Under the pieces are notes generated by a model. The model was given only the letters and a program-made list of their open reading frames with translations, made no database searches and was not told the DNA's origin. From CAYJLF01 sp964371055 (lineage in GTDB: Bacteria; Eisenbacteria; RBG-16-71-46; CAIMUX01): a DNA stretch of 64,000 nt. Both the position numbers and the translations under genes were made by a program. Location: the NCBI GenBank assembly GCA_964371055.1, contig CAYJLF010000004.1, forward strand, positions 248,001 to 312,000, written 5' to 3'. Positions 52,861 to 62,924 of the stretch are shown in pieces (the stretch's first letter is position 1; every line of letters begins with the position of its first letter).

Positions 52861-54111
52861 ATGTCCCTGGAACGCATTCGCCAGTTGCTCGAGGCGGCCG
52901 CTGAAAAGGCCCACCGCGAAACCAGCGACGAGCCCGAACCGGGCCTGGTCGGTGACGCGACGTTTCCGATGCAGGTGACCCTGAACAAGGGACTCGAAGG
53001 CGCCGTCGCCACCGCCACAAAGATCGGTTACGTCAACGGGGCAAAGGGTTGGCTGGTTTATCGCGGCTTCAACATCTTCGATCTCGCAATCCACTCGACC
53101 TTCGAGGAAACGACCTACCTCCTTCTTTACGGAGAGTTGCCGACGCGGCGCCAGCTGCTCGACTTCAGCCGCCTTCTGGCGCATCATCGCCCGGTCCCGC
53201 CCACCGTGATGGATGTCCTCGAGCAGATCCCGACCGCGAGGACCCACCCGATGGCCGCCCTGCGCACGGCCGTTTCGGTCCTCGGAAACCTGGACGACAG
53301 CGCCGAGAAGCTAACGGTCGCGGACGAGACCGAGGTGGCGATCAAGCTGATCGCGCAAATGTCGACCCTGACCGGCGCCATCGCCCGGATGCGCCACGGC
53401 CAGATGCCGCTGTCGCCGCGGGAGGACCTCTCCCACGCCGCGAACCTTCTCTACCTGATGACGGGCCACGAGCCGGACGCCGTCGCGAGCCGGATCATGG
53501 ACATCGGCCTCATCCTGCACGCCGATCACGGCATGAACGCCTCGACCTTCACGACCATGGTCGTCAACTCCTCCCTCTCCGATATGTACGGCTCGGTCGT
53601 GGCCGGCATCGCCTCGCTCAAGGGGCCGCTGCACGGCGGCGCCAACGAGCAGGTCCTCTACGACCTCGAGGAGATCCAGAAACCGGAGAACGTCGAAGCG
53701 TGGTTCAACCGCGCCCAGGAGACAAAGCGGAAGGTGATGGGCTTTGGCCACCGCGTCTACAAGGCCTACGACCCACGCGCCCGGATCCTGGGGCCGCTCG
53801 CCGCCCTCATGGGCGAGTGGAACGCGGAGGTGCACAATCTCCAGCGGATCGCCTCGAAACTGGACGAGATCGTCACAACCAGGCTCGGCGCGGAGAAGAA
53901 GATCTTCCCCAACGTCGACTTCTACTCCGGGATCGTCTATCGCGGGCTCGCGATCGAGACCGCGATGTTCACCCCGATCTTTGCCGTGAGCCGCGTCTCG
54001 GGCTGGACGGCGCGTGCGCTCGAATATCTCGGAGACAACCGGATCTTCCGCCCGCGCGCGATCTACACCGGTCCGCCGCGCGTCGCGTACACGCCGCTCG
54101 ACCGACGTTAG
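52861..54111 (+). CDS. gltA: Citrate synthase
   Basis: This 416-residue protein has the two catalytic histidines in HADHGMNAS and GPLHGGANEQV, the aspartate region in NVDFYSGIVYRGL and the CoA-binding MGFGHRVYKAYDPRA. It condenses oxaloacetate with acetyl-CoA. Methylcitrate synthase is an alternative, since the two cannot be separated by eye. ATG 52861 follows GGGGAGGAG. The adjacent acyl-CoA-synthetase fusion is divergent. Confidence 0.92.
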   Translation: MSLERIRQLLEAAAEKAHRETSDEPEPGLVGDATFPMQVTLNKGLEGAVATATKIGYVNGAKGWLVYRGFNIFDLAIHSTFEETTYLLLYGELPTRRQLLDFSRLLAHHRPVPPTVMDVLEQIPTARTHPMAALRTAVSVLGNLDDSAEKLTVADETEVAIKLIAQMSTLTGAIARMRHGQMPLSPREDLSHAANLLYLMTGHEPDAVASRIMDIGLILHADHGMNASTFTTMVVNSSLSDMYGSVVAGIASLKGPLHGGANEQVLYDLEEIQKPENVEAWFNRAQETKRKVMGFGHRVYKAYDPRARILGPLAALMGEWNAEVHNLQRIASKLDEIVTTRLGAEKKIFPNVDFYSGIVYRGLAIETAMFTPIFAVSRVSGWTARALEYLGDNRIFRPRAIYTGPPRVAYTPLDRR

Positions 54112-54216
54112 GATGCATGGACCGGGCGCCGACCTCCGCCGGCGCCCCGACCGTTCATCCGGGACGCACGACAACACCCGCCACGGCCTGACAGGTCGAG
54201 GAGGAGGAGGACGCAC

Positions 54217-55590
54217 GTGAGCGGTCCCCTCTCGGAGAACAGCCGCGCAGCGATCGTGCGCCTGCTCGTGCCGGACCTGCGCCGCATTCTCGCGCGCGAC
54301 CCGGCCCAGGCCGGCGAAGTGTTCGAGGAACTGCACGGAGCCGATGCCGCCGACCTCCTCACGCAGCTCGAGGAGGATGACGCCCGCCTCCTCCTCAAGT
54401 CGATCGACCCGGCGGAAGCGGCGCGGATCCTCGAGTACGTGGAGGGATCGACCGCGGCGAGGCTCGTCGAGGATCTCCCCCAGGACACGGTGGCCGACAT
54501 CGTCGAGGAAATGGACCCCGACGAGGGGGCCGACCTCTTGTCCCAACTCGAGGACGAGCAACAGGCCGAAGTCCTGGCGGCGATGGAGCAGGAGGAGCGC
54601 GAGGACGCGGTCGAGATTCTGAGCCACGCCGAAGAGACGGCCGGCCGGATCATGACCCAGGACCTCGTCACGGCCCGGCTGCACGACCCGGCTTCCGTCG
54701 CGCTGGAGGCCGCTCGCGCCGGAGCGCGCGAAGGCTGGCAGGTCACTTCGGTCTACGTCGTGGACGAGAACGATGTCCTGCGCGGCCGAGTCCCCCTGAT
54801 GCAGATCCTGGCCGCGGATCCCGCCGTGCCGGTCTCGGAGATCATGGACGACAGCCTCCAGGTGGTCGCGGTCGACACGGATCAGGAGCAGGTCGCTCAC
54901 CTCATGTCCCGCTACGACCTTCTGAGCGTACCGGTGATCGACGCCCGGCGCCGCCTCGTCGGCATCGTGACCGTGGATGACATGGTCGACGTCCTGATCG
55001 ATGAGAACACCGAGGACGCCCACCGCCTCGGCGCGGTTCAGCCGCTGGAGAACTCCTACTTCGAGACCAGCTTCTTCACCATGGTGCGCAAACGGGCAAC
55101 CTGGCTCCTCCTCCTCTTTCTCGCCGAGCTTCTGACCGGGAGCACGCTGCATCACTTCGCCGCCGTGCTGGAGGGAGCGATCGCGCTGGTGCTCTTCGTT
55201 CCGCTCATCACCTCTTCCGGCGGGAACTCCGGCTCGCAGTCGGCCACGCTGATCACGCGCGCGATCGCGGTCGGCGAGGTGAGGATGAGCGACTTTCTCC
55301 GGGTCGTGGGACGAGAGGCCGGGATGGGCGTCGCCCTCGGGGCCTTCCTCGGCCTGATCGGGCTCCTCCGCGCCGTGCTGTGGCACACCGGAACCGACGT
55401 CGCCATCGTCGTCGCCCTGACCCTCACCGGCGTGGTCGTCATCGGAACGCTGGTGGGAGCGGCGCTCCCCCTGGCCTTCAAGCGGATCGGGCTCGACCCG
55501 GCCATCACCTCCTCCCCCTTTGTCGCCTCGATCGTCGACGTCGCGGGAATCCTGCTCTATCTTTCGATCGCCCAGGCTCTGCTGAGCTGA
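54217..55590 (+). CDS. mgtE: Magnesium transporter MgtE
   Basis: This 457-residue protein has the MgtE N-domain (LLTQLEEDDARLLLKSIDP, LPQDTVADIVEEMDPDEGAD), two CBS domains (MQILAADPAVPVSEIMDD, YDLLSVPVIDARRRLVGIVT) and five C-terminal helices including the selectivity stretch SGGNSGSQSATLITRA. It admits Mg2+ and is gated by Mg2+ binding to the cytosolic domains. The start is GTG 54217 after GAGGAGGAGGACG. No M-box-like leader is apparent in the 105-base gap. Confidence 0.94.
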   Translation: MSGPLSENSRAAIVRLLVPDLRRILARDPAQAGEVFEELHGADAADLLTQLEEDDARLLLKSIDPAEAARILEYVEGSTAARLVEDLPQDTVADIVEEMDPDEGADLLSQLEDEQQAEVLAAMEQEEREDAVEILSHAEETAGRIMTQDLVTARLHDPASVALEAARAGAREGWQVTSVYVVDENDVLRGRVPLMQILAADPAVPVSEIMDDSLQVVAVDTDQEQVAHLMSRYDLLSVPVIDARRRLVGIVTVDDMVDVLIDENTEDAHRLGAVQPLENSYFETSFFTMVRKRATWLLLLFLAELLTGSTLHHFAAVLEGAIALVLFVPLITSSGGNSGSQSATLITRAIAVGEVRMSDFLRVVGREAGMGVALGAFLGLIGLLRAVLWHTGTDVAIVVALTLTGVVVIGTLVGAALPLAFKRIGLDPAITSSPFVASIVDVAGILLYLSIAQALLS

Positions 55591-55662
55591 CCCGGAACCC
55601 GGATGCGGCTCTGGCGCCAGGCCGAAGCCGCGCATCAAGCCCGCCACGAGGATGGAAAACCG

Positions 55663-56421
55663 ATGGACAACCTGATCGATCTGAAAGGCCGCATCGCCCT
55701 GGTCACCGGGGGCTCGCGGGGCATCGGGGCCGCCTGCTGCCGGATGCTGGCCCGGGCGGGGGCGTCCGTCGCGGTCAATTACCGGCGTCGCGCCGATGCC
55801 GCCTCGGCGGTCTGCCGCGACATCGAGCAGTTCGGCGGCACCGCGCTTCCCGTGCCGGCCGACGTGGCCAATCCCCACCAGGTCGAGGCGATGGTCGCGT
55901 CGGTCGTCGACACCCTCGGCGGGCTCGACGTGGTCGTCGTCAACGCCGGGATCTGGACCGAGGGGGCGATCGAGCGCCTGACCGACGCCGATTGGGCCCG
56001 CATGCTCGGGGTCAACCTGACCGGCGCCTTCCACGTGGTCCGAGCCGCGGCTCCACACCTGCGGCAGCGCGCCGGATCCTCGATCACCATGGTGGCCTCC
56101 ACCGCCGGACAGCGCGGGGAATCGCGTCACAGCCACTACGCCGCCGCCAAGGGGGGGATGATCGCGCTGGTCCGATCGCTGGCCGTCGAGTTGGCTCCCG
56201 TCCGGGTCAATTGCGTGTCACCCGGCTGGATTCGGTCCGACATGACCGAGCCGTTTCTCCGTCCGGAGACGATCGGAGAGAGTCTCAAAGAGCCGATTCC
56301 GCTCGGGCATCCTGGTGAACCAGAAGATGTTGCCGGACCAGTCGTCTTCCTCGCCTCTCCTCTGGCACGGCATGTGACAGGGGCTGTTCTCAACGTCAAC
56401 GGCGGCTCGGTGCTGGCCTGA
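55663..56421 (+). CDS. Short-chain dehydrogenase/reductase, FabG-like
   Basis: This 252-residue protein has the SDR cofactor motif TGGSRGIGAACCRML, the NAG motif (VVVNAGIW), a Ser in TMVASTAGQ and the catalytic Y-x3-K in SHYAAAKGG. The C-terminus VLNVNGGSVLA is FabG-like. It would reduce a 3-oxoacyl or similar ketone with NAD(P)H; the substrate is open. ATG 55663 has a GAGG about 11 bases upstream. topA begins 120 bases later. Confidence 0.88.
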   Translation: MDNLIDLKGRIALVTGGSRGIGAACCRMLARAGASVAVNYRRRADAASAVCRDIEQFGGTALPVPADVANPHQVEAMVASVVDTLGGLDVVVVNAGIWTEGAIERLTDADWARMLGVNLTGAFHVVRAAAPHLRQRAGSSITMVASTAGQRGESRHSHYAAAKGGMIALVRSLAVELAPVRVNCVSPGWIRSDMTEPFLRPETIGESLKEPIPLGHPGEPEDVAGPVVFLASPLARHVTGAVLNVNGGSVLA

Positions 56422-56541
56422 GCCGAGAACCGGGCCCGCCCGCGTGAGACCCGGTCCACGCGGCTTGCGTCGGAGGCGAGTCTTCGAGTACACCTTGTCT
56501 CCGTCGTGCGCGTCCCGAACCCGAACCGGAGTTTTTCAGGT

Positions 56542-59286
56542 ATGGCGAAACAGCTGGTCATTGTCGAGTCCCCCACCAAGGCCAAGACGCTGGGCCGGTT
56601 CCTGGGCCGCGACTTCGTCATCAACTCCAGCCTCGGACATGTGCGCGACCTGCCGGCCCGCGCCGCGGAGATTCCGGCCGCGCTCAAGAAGGAGAAGTGG
56701 GCGCGCCTGGGGGTCAACATCGAGCAGGACTTCGAGCCGCTCTACATCCTGCACGCCGACAAGAAGAAGAAGATCGCCGAGCTCAAGGCGCAGCTGAAGG
56801 AGGCGGACGGCCTGCTGCTGGCCACGGACGAGGACCGCGAAGGAGAGGCCATCAGCTGGCACCTCCTGGAGATCCTGAAGCCGAAGTCGATCCCGGTCAG
56901 GCGGATGGTCTTCCACGAGATCACCCGCGAGGCGATCCTGGAGGCGCTGAATGAGACGCGCGACATCGATCGCAACCTGGTCGACGCTCAGGAAGCGCGG
57001 CGGATCATCGACCGGCTCTATGGCTACGAGGTCTCGCCGATCCTCTGGCGCAAGGTGGCTCCACGCCTGTCGGCCGGCCGGGTGCAAAGCGTCGCGATCC
57101 GGATGCTGGTCGAACGGGAGCAGGCGCGGATCCGGTTCCACGCGGCCACCTATTGGGACCTGTCGGCCGAGTTCCGGACGGGCGAGGGGCGGCTCTTCCC
57201 GGGACGCCTTCTGACTCTGGACGGCGAGCGACTCGCGGGCGGCAAGGACTTCGATCCCGACACCGGACGACTCGCCCGGCCCGCCGTCCTCCTGGATGAA
57301 GCCTCGGCCCGGAAACTGGTGGAAGAACTTCGCGGCGCGGAGTACCGCGTGCGAAGCACGGAAGAGAAGCCGTTCACGCAGACCCCACCTCCGCCGTTCA
57401 CGACTTCGACGCTGCAGCAGGAAGCGAACCGCAAGCTCCGTTTCGACGCCCGTCGCACGATGCGCGCGGCGCAGCGCCTCTACGAGAGCGGGTTCATCAC
57501 CTACATGCGAACCGACTCGGTGGCCCTCTCCGATGAGGGGTTGCGCGGGGCGCGCGCGACCGCGGGGCGCCTCTATGGAAACGAGTACCTTCCGGCGTCG
57601 CCGCGCACCTATGCGGGAAAGGTGAAGAACGCACAGGAGGCGCACGAGGCGATCCGGCCGGCGGGTGACGCCTGGCGGACGCCGGATGAGCTGGCCGGCG
57701 AGCTCGGTCCGGATGAGCGCCGCATCTACGACCTGATCTGGAAGCGCACGGTCGCCTGCCAGATGAAAGACGCGCGCGGACGGCGCATGACGGCCAGGAT
57801 CGGGGCAGAGGCCGCCGGCCGGGAGGCAATCTTCCAGTCGACCGGATCAGTCCTCGACTTCGCCGGGTTCTTGCGCGCCTACCAGGAGGACAGCGACGAG
57901 GCCGAGAACGGCAACGGCGAGGCCGTCCCGGGAGGCCGCGCCGGGTCAGCCGACACGATGTTGCCCCCGCTTCGCGAGGGGGAGCAGGTCGAGGCGAGAA
58001 AGATCACGGCCGACGGACACGTGACCCAGCCGCCGCCGCGGATGACCGAGGCGGCGCTGATCAAGGCGCTGGAAGAGTCCGGCATCGGACGGCCCAGCAC
58101 CTACGCTTCGATCATCGACACGATCCTGCGGCGGGAGTACACGTTCAAAAAGGGAACGGCGCTCGTGCCGACCTTCACGGCCTTCGCCGTGGTCCACCTG
58201 ATGAAGGAGCACCTGGCCGACCTCGTCGACTACGAGTTCACGGCCCGGATGGAGGATCGCCTCGACGCGATCGCGCGCGGCGAGGAGCAGCGGCTCCCCT
58301 ACCTGCGCGAGTTCTACCACGGCAACGGCTCGCCGGGGCTCAAGGCCCTCCTCGAGCAGAAGGCCGAAGCGATCGACCCGCGTGCGGCCTGCACGATTCC
58401 GATCCAACGTCGGGCGGGAGATGAGCCGCCCGACCTGGTCATACGGGTCGGACGTTACGGACCCTACCTCCAGCGTGCGGACGGCGAAGGAGCCACGGCG
58501 CCGATCCCCGACGGCACCTCTCCGGACGAGGTAACGCACGCGCGGGCGATCGACCTTCTGAGTCAGGCGGCGCAGGGACCGCAGTCGCTCGGACTCCATC
58601 CCGAAACCGGCCAGCCGATCTACGTCCGCAACGGACGATTCGGGCCCTACCTCCAACTCGGCGATGCCGACGGGAGCGCCAGCACCAAACCGAAGATGGT
58701 GTCGCTCCTTCCGCGCATGTCGCCGGAGAGCGTCACGCTGGAGGAGGCGGCGCGGCTCCTCTCTCTTCCGCGCAGTCTCGGTGCGGATCCGGCAGGGGTC
58801 GAGATCGTCGCCCATCTGGGGCGGTTCGGGCCTTACATCAAGCGCGGCCTCGACACGCGGAGCCTCGCCGCGGAGGACGACATCCTGGAGATCGGCCGGG
58901 AGCGTGCCCTGGAGCTCCTGGCAGCGGAAAAGCGTGGACGATCCTTCCGCGCCGCGCCGCGCGAGCTGGCGGTCTTCGCGGCAGTCAAGGAGCTCGAGGG
59001 TCGTGACCTCAAGGTGCTCTCGGGGCGCTATGGCCCCTACGTGACCGACGGCGAGACCAACGCCTCTCTTCCTCGTGACCTGTCCGATCCGGCCGAGCTC
59101 ACGGTCGAACGCGCGGTGGGACTGATCCTCGAACGCCGGGCGGCGGGTGGCCAACGCGGCCGGAAGCGCGCAGGCGCGACCCGGACGAAGGCGTCCGCCG
59201 GTGCGAAGAAAGCCGCCGGAGCGAAGAAAGCCACTGGGGCGAAGAAAGCCGCCGGGGCAAGCGCGGTGAAGCGAAAGAAGGCCTAG
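56542..59286 (+). CDS. topA: DNA topoisomerase I
   Basis: This 914-residue type IA enzyme has a TOPRIM domain (LVIVESPTKAKTLGRFLG, LATDEDREGEAISWHL), the active-site Y321 in GFITYMRTDSVALS, and QSVAIRMLVEREQAR. Instead of zinc fingers it has about four C-terminal topoisomerase repeats (IRVGRYGPYLQ, YVRNGRFGPYLQ, VAHLGRFGPYIKR, VLSGRYGPYV). The tail is Lys/Ala-rich, histone-H1-like, from three 18-base repeats. It relaxes negative supercoils. ATG 56542 follows a weak GGAG. Confidence 0.95.
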   Translation: MAKQLVIVESPTKAKTLGRFLGRDFVINSSLGHVRDLPARAAEIPAALKKEKWARLGVNIEQDFEPLYILHADKKKKIAELKAQLKEADGLLLATDEDREGEAISWHLLEILKPKSIPVRRMVFHEITREAILEALNETRDIDRNLVDAQEARRIIDRLYGYEVSPILWRKVAPRLSAGRVQSVAIRMLVEREQARIRFHAATYWDLSAEFRTGEGRLFPGRLLTLDGERLAGGKDFDPDTGRLARPAVLLDEASARKLVEELRGAEYRVRSTEEKPFTQTPPPPFTTSTLQQEANRKLRFDARRTMRAAQRLYESGFITYMRTDSVALSDEGLRGARATAGRLYGNEYLPASPRTYAGKVKNAQEAHEAIRPAGDAWRTPDELAGELGPDERRIYDLIWKRTVACQMKDARGRRMTARIGAEAAGREAIFQSTGSVLDFAGFLRAYQEDSDEAENGNGEAVPGGRAGSADTMLPPLREGEQVEARKITADGHVTQPPPRMTEAALIKALEESGIGRPSTYASIIDTILRREYTFKKGTALVPTFTAFAVVHLMKEHLADLVDYEFTARMEDRLDAIARGEEQRLPYLREFYHGNGSPGLKALLEQKAEAIDPRAACTIPIQRRAGDEPPDLVIRVGRYGPYLQRADGEGATAPIPDGTSPDEVTHARAIDLLSQAAQGPQSLGLHPETGQPIYVRNGRFGPYLQLGDADGSASTKPKMVSLLPRMSPESVTLEEAARLLSLPRSLGADPAGVEIVAHLGRFGPYIKRGLDTRSLAAEDDILEIGRERALELLAAEKRGRSFRAAPRELAVFAAVKELEGRDLKVLSGRYGPYVTDGETNASLPRDLSDPAELTVERAVGLILERRAAGGQRGRKRAGATRTKASAGAKKAAGAKKATGAKKAAGASAVKRKKA
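59203..59256 (+). repeat. Three tandem 18-base repeats encoding the topA basic tail
   Basis: The unit GCGAAGAAAGCC plus six variable bases occurs at 59203-59220, 59221-59238 and 59239-59256, encoding AKKAAG, AKKATG, AKKAAG. Confidence 0.8.
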
Positions 59287-59288
59287 CC

Positions 59289-60041
59289 TCAACTCTCGAG
59301 CGTCCCGAGGAAGCTCGCCAGTGCGGCCCGGAAACGCTCCGGCGTCTCCAGCGGCGGAATATGCCCGGCGTCCGGCAGGACGACGAGCCGGCTGCCGGGA
59401 ATCGCGGAGTGCATCGCCTCCGCCCTCGCCGGCGGAGTCACTTCGTCGAGAGCACCGACCATGACGAGCGCCGGGGCCTGGATCGCCGGCAGATCGGGAG
59501 TCGAATCGACGCGGTCGCGAATCGCCTCGAGCCCTCGCACAAGTCCGTCGTCCGAAACGGCGGCCCCCATCGCGCGCAGGGTTTCGCGGATCGCGGGCGT
59601 CTCGCGCGAACCGGGAGCGATCAAGCGCCCCAGAAATCCCTCCAGGAACTCCCGGCGCTTCCCCGCCCGAATCAGACCGATCGCCGCATCTCGTTGGGCC
59701 CGCCCCTCCGGGGGGTCGGCTTCGGCGCGGGTATCGCACAGGACGAGCGCCGCGACGCGGTCCGGAGCCCGCCGCCAGATCTCGAACAGCACATAGCCGC
59801 CCATCGAGAGCCCGCAGAGGATCGCGCGCGGATGTCCGGCCTCGGAGAGCCGGGCCAGGACCTCCTCCGCATAGGCTCGCATCGAGCCCGGGCCGGACCC
59901 GGCTGCGGTTCCACCGAAACCGGGCAGATCGAGCGAAAGGACCTCGCGGCGAAGGCGCCGGTCGAGCCCCGTCGGCCACATCCGCGCATCGAGGGGAAAC
60001 CCGTGGATCAGCGCGAGGGGCGCGCGATCGGGCGCTTGCAT
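59289..60041 (-). CDS. Alpha/beta-fold hydrolase
   Basis: This 250-residue protein has the oxyanion motif ALIHGFPLDARMW, the nucleophile elbow GLSMGG, an aspartate near DEVTPPARA and the catalytic histidine in DAGHIPPLE. It is a typical BioH/esterase-like hydrolase; the substrate is open. ATG 60041 follows ACGGAGG. It is 72 bases downstream of malQ on the same strand, and that gap shows nothing. Confidence 0.88.
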   Translation of the reverse strand: MQAPDRAPLALIHGFPLDARMWPTGLDRRLRREVLSLDLPGFGGTAAGSGPGSMRAYAEEVLARLSEAGHPRAILCGLSMGGYVLFEIWRRAPDRVAALVLCDTRAEADPPEGRAQRDAAIGLIRAGKRREFLEGFLGRLIAPGSRETPAIRETLRAMGAAVSDDGLVRGLEAIRDRVDSTPDLPAIQAPALVMVGALDEVTPPARAEAMHSAIPGSRLVVLPDAGHIPPLETPERFRAALASFLGTLES

Positions 60042-60113
60042 GCAAACCTCCGTGCCGGTCGGGCGGTCGACGCCCCGCGGCCGGCGCACCGGGTCATCCG
60101 ATCCTCCGGCCGC

Positions 60114-61688
60114 TCAACCCCCGGCGCCTCCTCCGGCGGGTGCGGGGACGCGTCCGTAGGTCTCGCTCAACGTCCGGAGGCGCTGCGCGATTCCGGGATC
60201 GAGCAGGGACGGTTCGAGGCGCCACCGCCAGTTGCCGGTAGCCGTCGACGGGCGGTTCATGCGCGCGGTGCTGTCGAGGCCGAGGATGTCCTGCATCGGC
60301 GCGATGGCGAGATCCGAGACCGAGGCCTGGGCCAGACGGATCAGATCCCAGTGCACCGCGCGCCCGTCGGATCCGGTGTAGCGCTGGAAGAACGCCTTCT
60401 CCCGGCGGGCTCCCGGTTCATCTCTCTCCGCGCGGGCCGAGAGCTCGCGGTACCAGCCGACGGAAGTGTCATTGTCGTGCGTCCCGGTATAGACGGCGCA
60501 GGAGAACGGGTAGCGGTGCGGGAGATGGTCGTTGACGGCGGGATCGCCACCGAAGGCGAACTGCAGCACGCGCATCCCCGGGAATCCCCACCGGTCCCGG
60601 AGCGCGGTGACTTCGGGCGTGACGGCTCCAAGATCCTCGGCCAGGATCGGCACCGGCCCCAGTTCCCGCTGCACGGCGGCGAAGAAGTCGTCCGCCGGTC
60701 CCGACCGCCATTGCCCCTCCACGGCCGTCTCGCACCGGGCGGGGATCTCCCAGTAACGATGGAACCCGATGAAGTGATCCAGCCGCACCGCGTCGAACAT
60801 GCCGAGGCTGCGCCCGAGTCGGGCGATCCACCAGTCATAACCGCGCTCCCGCTGTCGGTCCCAGTGGAAGAGCGGGTGCCCCCAGCGTTGTCCCGTCGCA
60901 CTGAAGTAGTCGGGCGGAACGCCGGCTACGAACGCGGGCCGGCCGCGCTCGTCCAACTGGAAGATCTCCTGGTGGGCCCAGACGTCGGCGCTCTCGTGAG
61001 CGACGTAGATCGGCATGTCCCCGAGGAGGCCGATGCCGCGCACGCGGCAGTGATCACGCAGGCACGACCACTGGCGCGCGAACTCATACTGCAGGAACTT
61101 CTGATGGAGAATCTCCCCCGCATGGCGGGCGCGCCCCTCCTCCAACGCCGCGGGCTCGCGCCGGACGAGCCCGGTCGGCCACTCCGTCCAGGGACGCGAT
61201 CCGAACTCGAGTTGCAGCGCTCGATAGAGAGCAAAGTCGTCCAGCCAATGGGCGTGGTCGGCCGAGAACGCGTCGAAGCGGGCGAGATCGGCGGGGCTGC
61301 CTCGGCGGAAGAACTCCGAGGAGGCCAGGCGCAGGAGTGGGTCACGCCACCGGGCCACCTCGTCGAACCGGACCCCTCCGGCCGGCAGGACGGGTCTGCC
61401 GGCCAAATCCTTGGGCGCCAGCAGTCCCTCCGAGACCAGCAGGTCGAGACTCAGGGCGAGCCGCGCCCCCGCGAACGCCGACGACGCCATGTAGGGCGAC
61501 TCGCCGTACCCCGGGGGACCGATCGGCAGCATCTGCCACCAACTCTGCCCCGCCTCGGCCAGGAAGTCGACGAACCAGCGGGCGCCGTCTCCCAGATCAC
61601 CGGAGCCGTGAGGTCCCGGCAGCGAGGTCAGGTGCAGGAGGACGCCGCTACGGCGACTCCGGAGATGGGGAATTCCGTTCGTGACCAC
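60114..61688 (-). CDS. malQ: 4-alpha-glucanotransferase (amylomaltase)
   Basis: This 524-residue GH77 enzyme has LLHLTSLPGPHGSGDLG, LPIGPPGYGESPYMASS, the nucleophile D in FDAVRLDHFIGFHRYWEIP, the acid ILAEDLGAVTPEV and the third carboxylate in YTGTHDNDT. It transfers maltodextrin segments for glycogen or maltose metabolism. GTG 61688 follows GGGAGA; GTG 61715 would add nine residues but has no ribosome site. No glycogen genes adjoin it. Confidence 0.93.
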   Translation of the reverse strand: MVTNGIPHLRSRRSGVLLHLTSLPGPHGSGDLGDGARWFVDFLAEAGQSWWQMLPIGPPGYGESPYMASSAFAGARLALSLDLLVSEGLLAPKDLAGRPVLPAGGVRFDEVARWRDPLLRLASSEFFRRGSPADLARFDAFSADHAHWLDDFALYRALQLEFGSRPWTEWPTGLVRREPAALEEGRARHAGEILHQKFLQYEFARQWSCLRDHCRVRGIGLLGDMPIYVAHESADVWAHQEIFQLDERGRPAFVAGVPPDYFSATGQRWGHPLFHWDRQRERGYDWWIARLGRSLGMFDAVRLDHFIGFHRYWEIPARCETAVEGQWRSGPADDFFAAVQRELGPVPILAEDLGAVTPEVTALRDRWGFPGMRVLQFAFGGDPAVNDHLPHRYPFSCAVYTGTHDNDTSVGWYRELSARAERDEPGARREKAFFQRYTGSDGRAVHWDLIRLAQASVSDLAIAPMQDILGLDSTARMNRPSTATGNWRWRLEPSLLDPGIAQRLRTLSETYGRVPAPAGGGAGG

Positions 61689-61862
61689 ATCTGTCTCCCG
61701 CGCCCGACCTGACACATCACCGGTTCAGGCTCCCGGGAGACGATAACAGAAGCGCCGCCGATCGGATATCCCGGACCAGGGGCGCTGGCCTCTGCGATCC
61801 CGCCCGCCGGCCGGGGAGGTCGCCGGGCGGCCGGCCGTTCCCGCCTGGGCCGGGAGAGCGAT

Positions 61863-62924
61863 TCAGGCGGCGTTCGCCGACCCGGCCGGGTCGTCCGCCA
61901 GGCAGCGAAGGATCGCGGCGCTCATCTGCGGCAGCGGGACGATTTCGTCGACGGCCCCGAGGCGGATCGCCTCCCGCGGCATCCCGAAGACAATGCAGGT
62001 GGCCTCGTCCTGGGCCAGGGTGGGGGCTCCGCTCTCTTTCATCGCCAGAAGCCCCGCGGCTCCATCCGCCCCCATACCGGTCAGGATGACTCCCACCGCG
62101 TTGCGCCCGGCCGCCCGCGCCACCGACGCGAAGAGCGGATCGACGGCGGGACGCTGATAGTGGACCGCAGGCCCGTCCTTCAGGCGGACGATGTACTCGG
62201 CGCCGCTGCGGTCGAGGACCATGTGGCGGTTCCCCGGCGCGATCAGACAGACGCCGGTCACGACGTGATCGCCGTCCTTCGCCTCGCGAACGTCCATGGC
62301 GCAGATCGAGTCGAGTCGGCGGGCGAAGGCCGCGGTGAACTGCTCCGGCATATGCTGGACGACCACGGTCCCGGGACCGTCCGGAGGAAGACCGCCCACC
62401 ACGACCTCAACCGCCGTCGTTCCGCCGGTCGAGGCGCCGATGGCGAGCACTTTGCGCGTCGTCCGAAGCTGGAATCTCCCCGCCGACGCGGCCGCGCTGA
62501 CCGCCGGCCGCGGTCCCCGGGCGATCAGGTGCATCCGCGCCCCGGCCGCCGCGCGGACGGCGTGAGCCAGCTGCCGCGAGATGTTCGCCGTCGAGTAGGC
62601 CGTACCGGGCTTGCACATCACCTCGACCGCGCCGAGTTCGAGCGCGCGGAGCGCCGTCTCGCTGTTCGAAGGCGTGAGTGAACTGACGACGACGACCGGC
62701 ATGGGGTGGTGTTTCATCAGCTTCGCCAGAAACGACAAACCGTCCATACGCGGCATCTCGATGTCCAGAGTGATCACATCCGGCTTCAGCGCCACGATCA
62801 GGTCGCGCGCCTGGTACGGGTCGATCGCGGTCCCGATCACTTCGATGTCAGGATAGCGGCCCAACTCCTCGGTCAGGACCTTGCGCACGATCGCCGAGTC
62901 ATCCACCACCAGGACGCGGATCAT
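61863..62924 (-). CDS. cheB: Chemotaxis protein-glutamate methylesterase CheB
   Basis: This 353-residue protein has a receiver domain with phosphoacceptor D54 (VITLDIEMPRMDG) and a methylesterase domain with S165 (IGASTGGTT), H191 (QHMPEQ) and an aspartate in GMGADG. It demethylates or deamidates chemoreceptors when phosphorylated by CheA. Its ATG overlaps the cheX stop by four bases. It is the last visible gene of the che run. Confidence 0.95.
   Translation of the reverse strand: MIRVLVVDDSAIVRKVLTEELGRYPDIEVIGTAIDPYQARDLIVALKPDVITLDIEMPRMDGLSFLAKLMKHHPMPVVVVSSLTPSNSETALRALELGAVEVMCKPGTAYSTANISRQLAHAVRAAAGARMHLIARGPRPAVSAAASAGRFQLRTTRKVLAIGASTGGTTAVEVVVGGLPPDGPGTVVVQHMPEQFTAAFARRLDSICAMDVREAKDGDHVVTGVCLIAPGNRHMVLDRSGAEYIVRLKDGPAVHYQRPAVDPLFASVARAAGRNAVGVILTGMGADGAAGLLAMKESGAPTLAQDEATCIVFGMPREAIRLGAVDEIVPLPQMSAAILRCLADDPAGSANAA

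Noticed and set aside
52707..53018. Upstream extension of the AMP-binding fusion into citrate synthase
   Set aside because: It would overlap gltA on the other strand; GGAGGAG before ATG 52706 marks the start.
53311..56136. 941-residue open frame antisense to citrate synthase, mgtE and the SDR gene
   Set aside because: GC-driven shadow; composition is Arg/Asp/Gly/His-rich and matches no family, while the opposite strand has three clear enzymes.
61740..61862. GGCCGGCC-rich hairpin as a cheB terminator
   Set aside because: The inverted repeats do not match cleanly and no U-tract follows on the minus strand.
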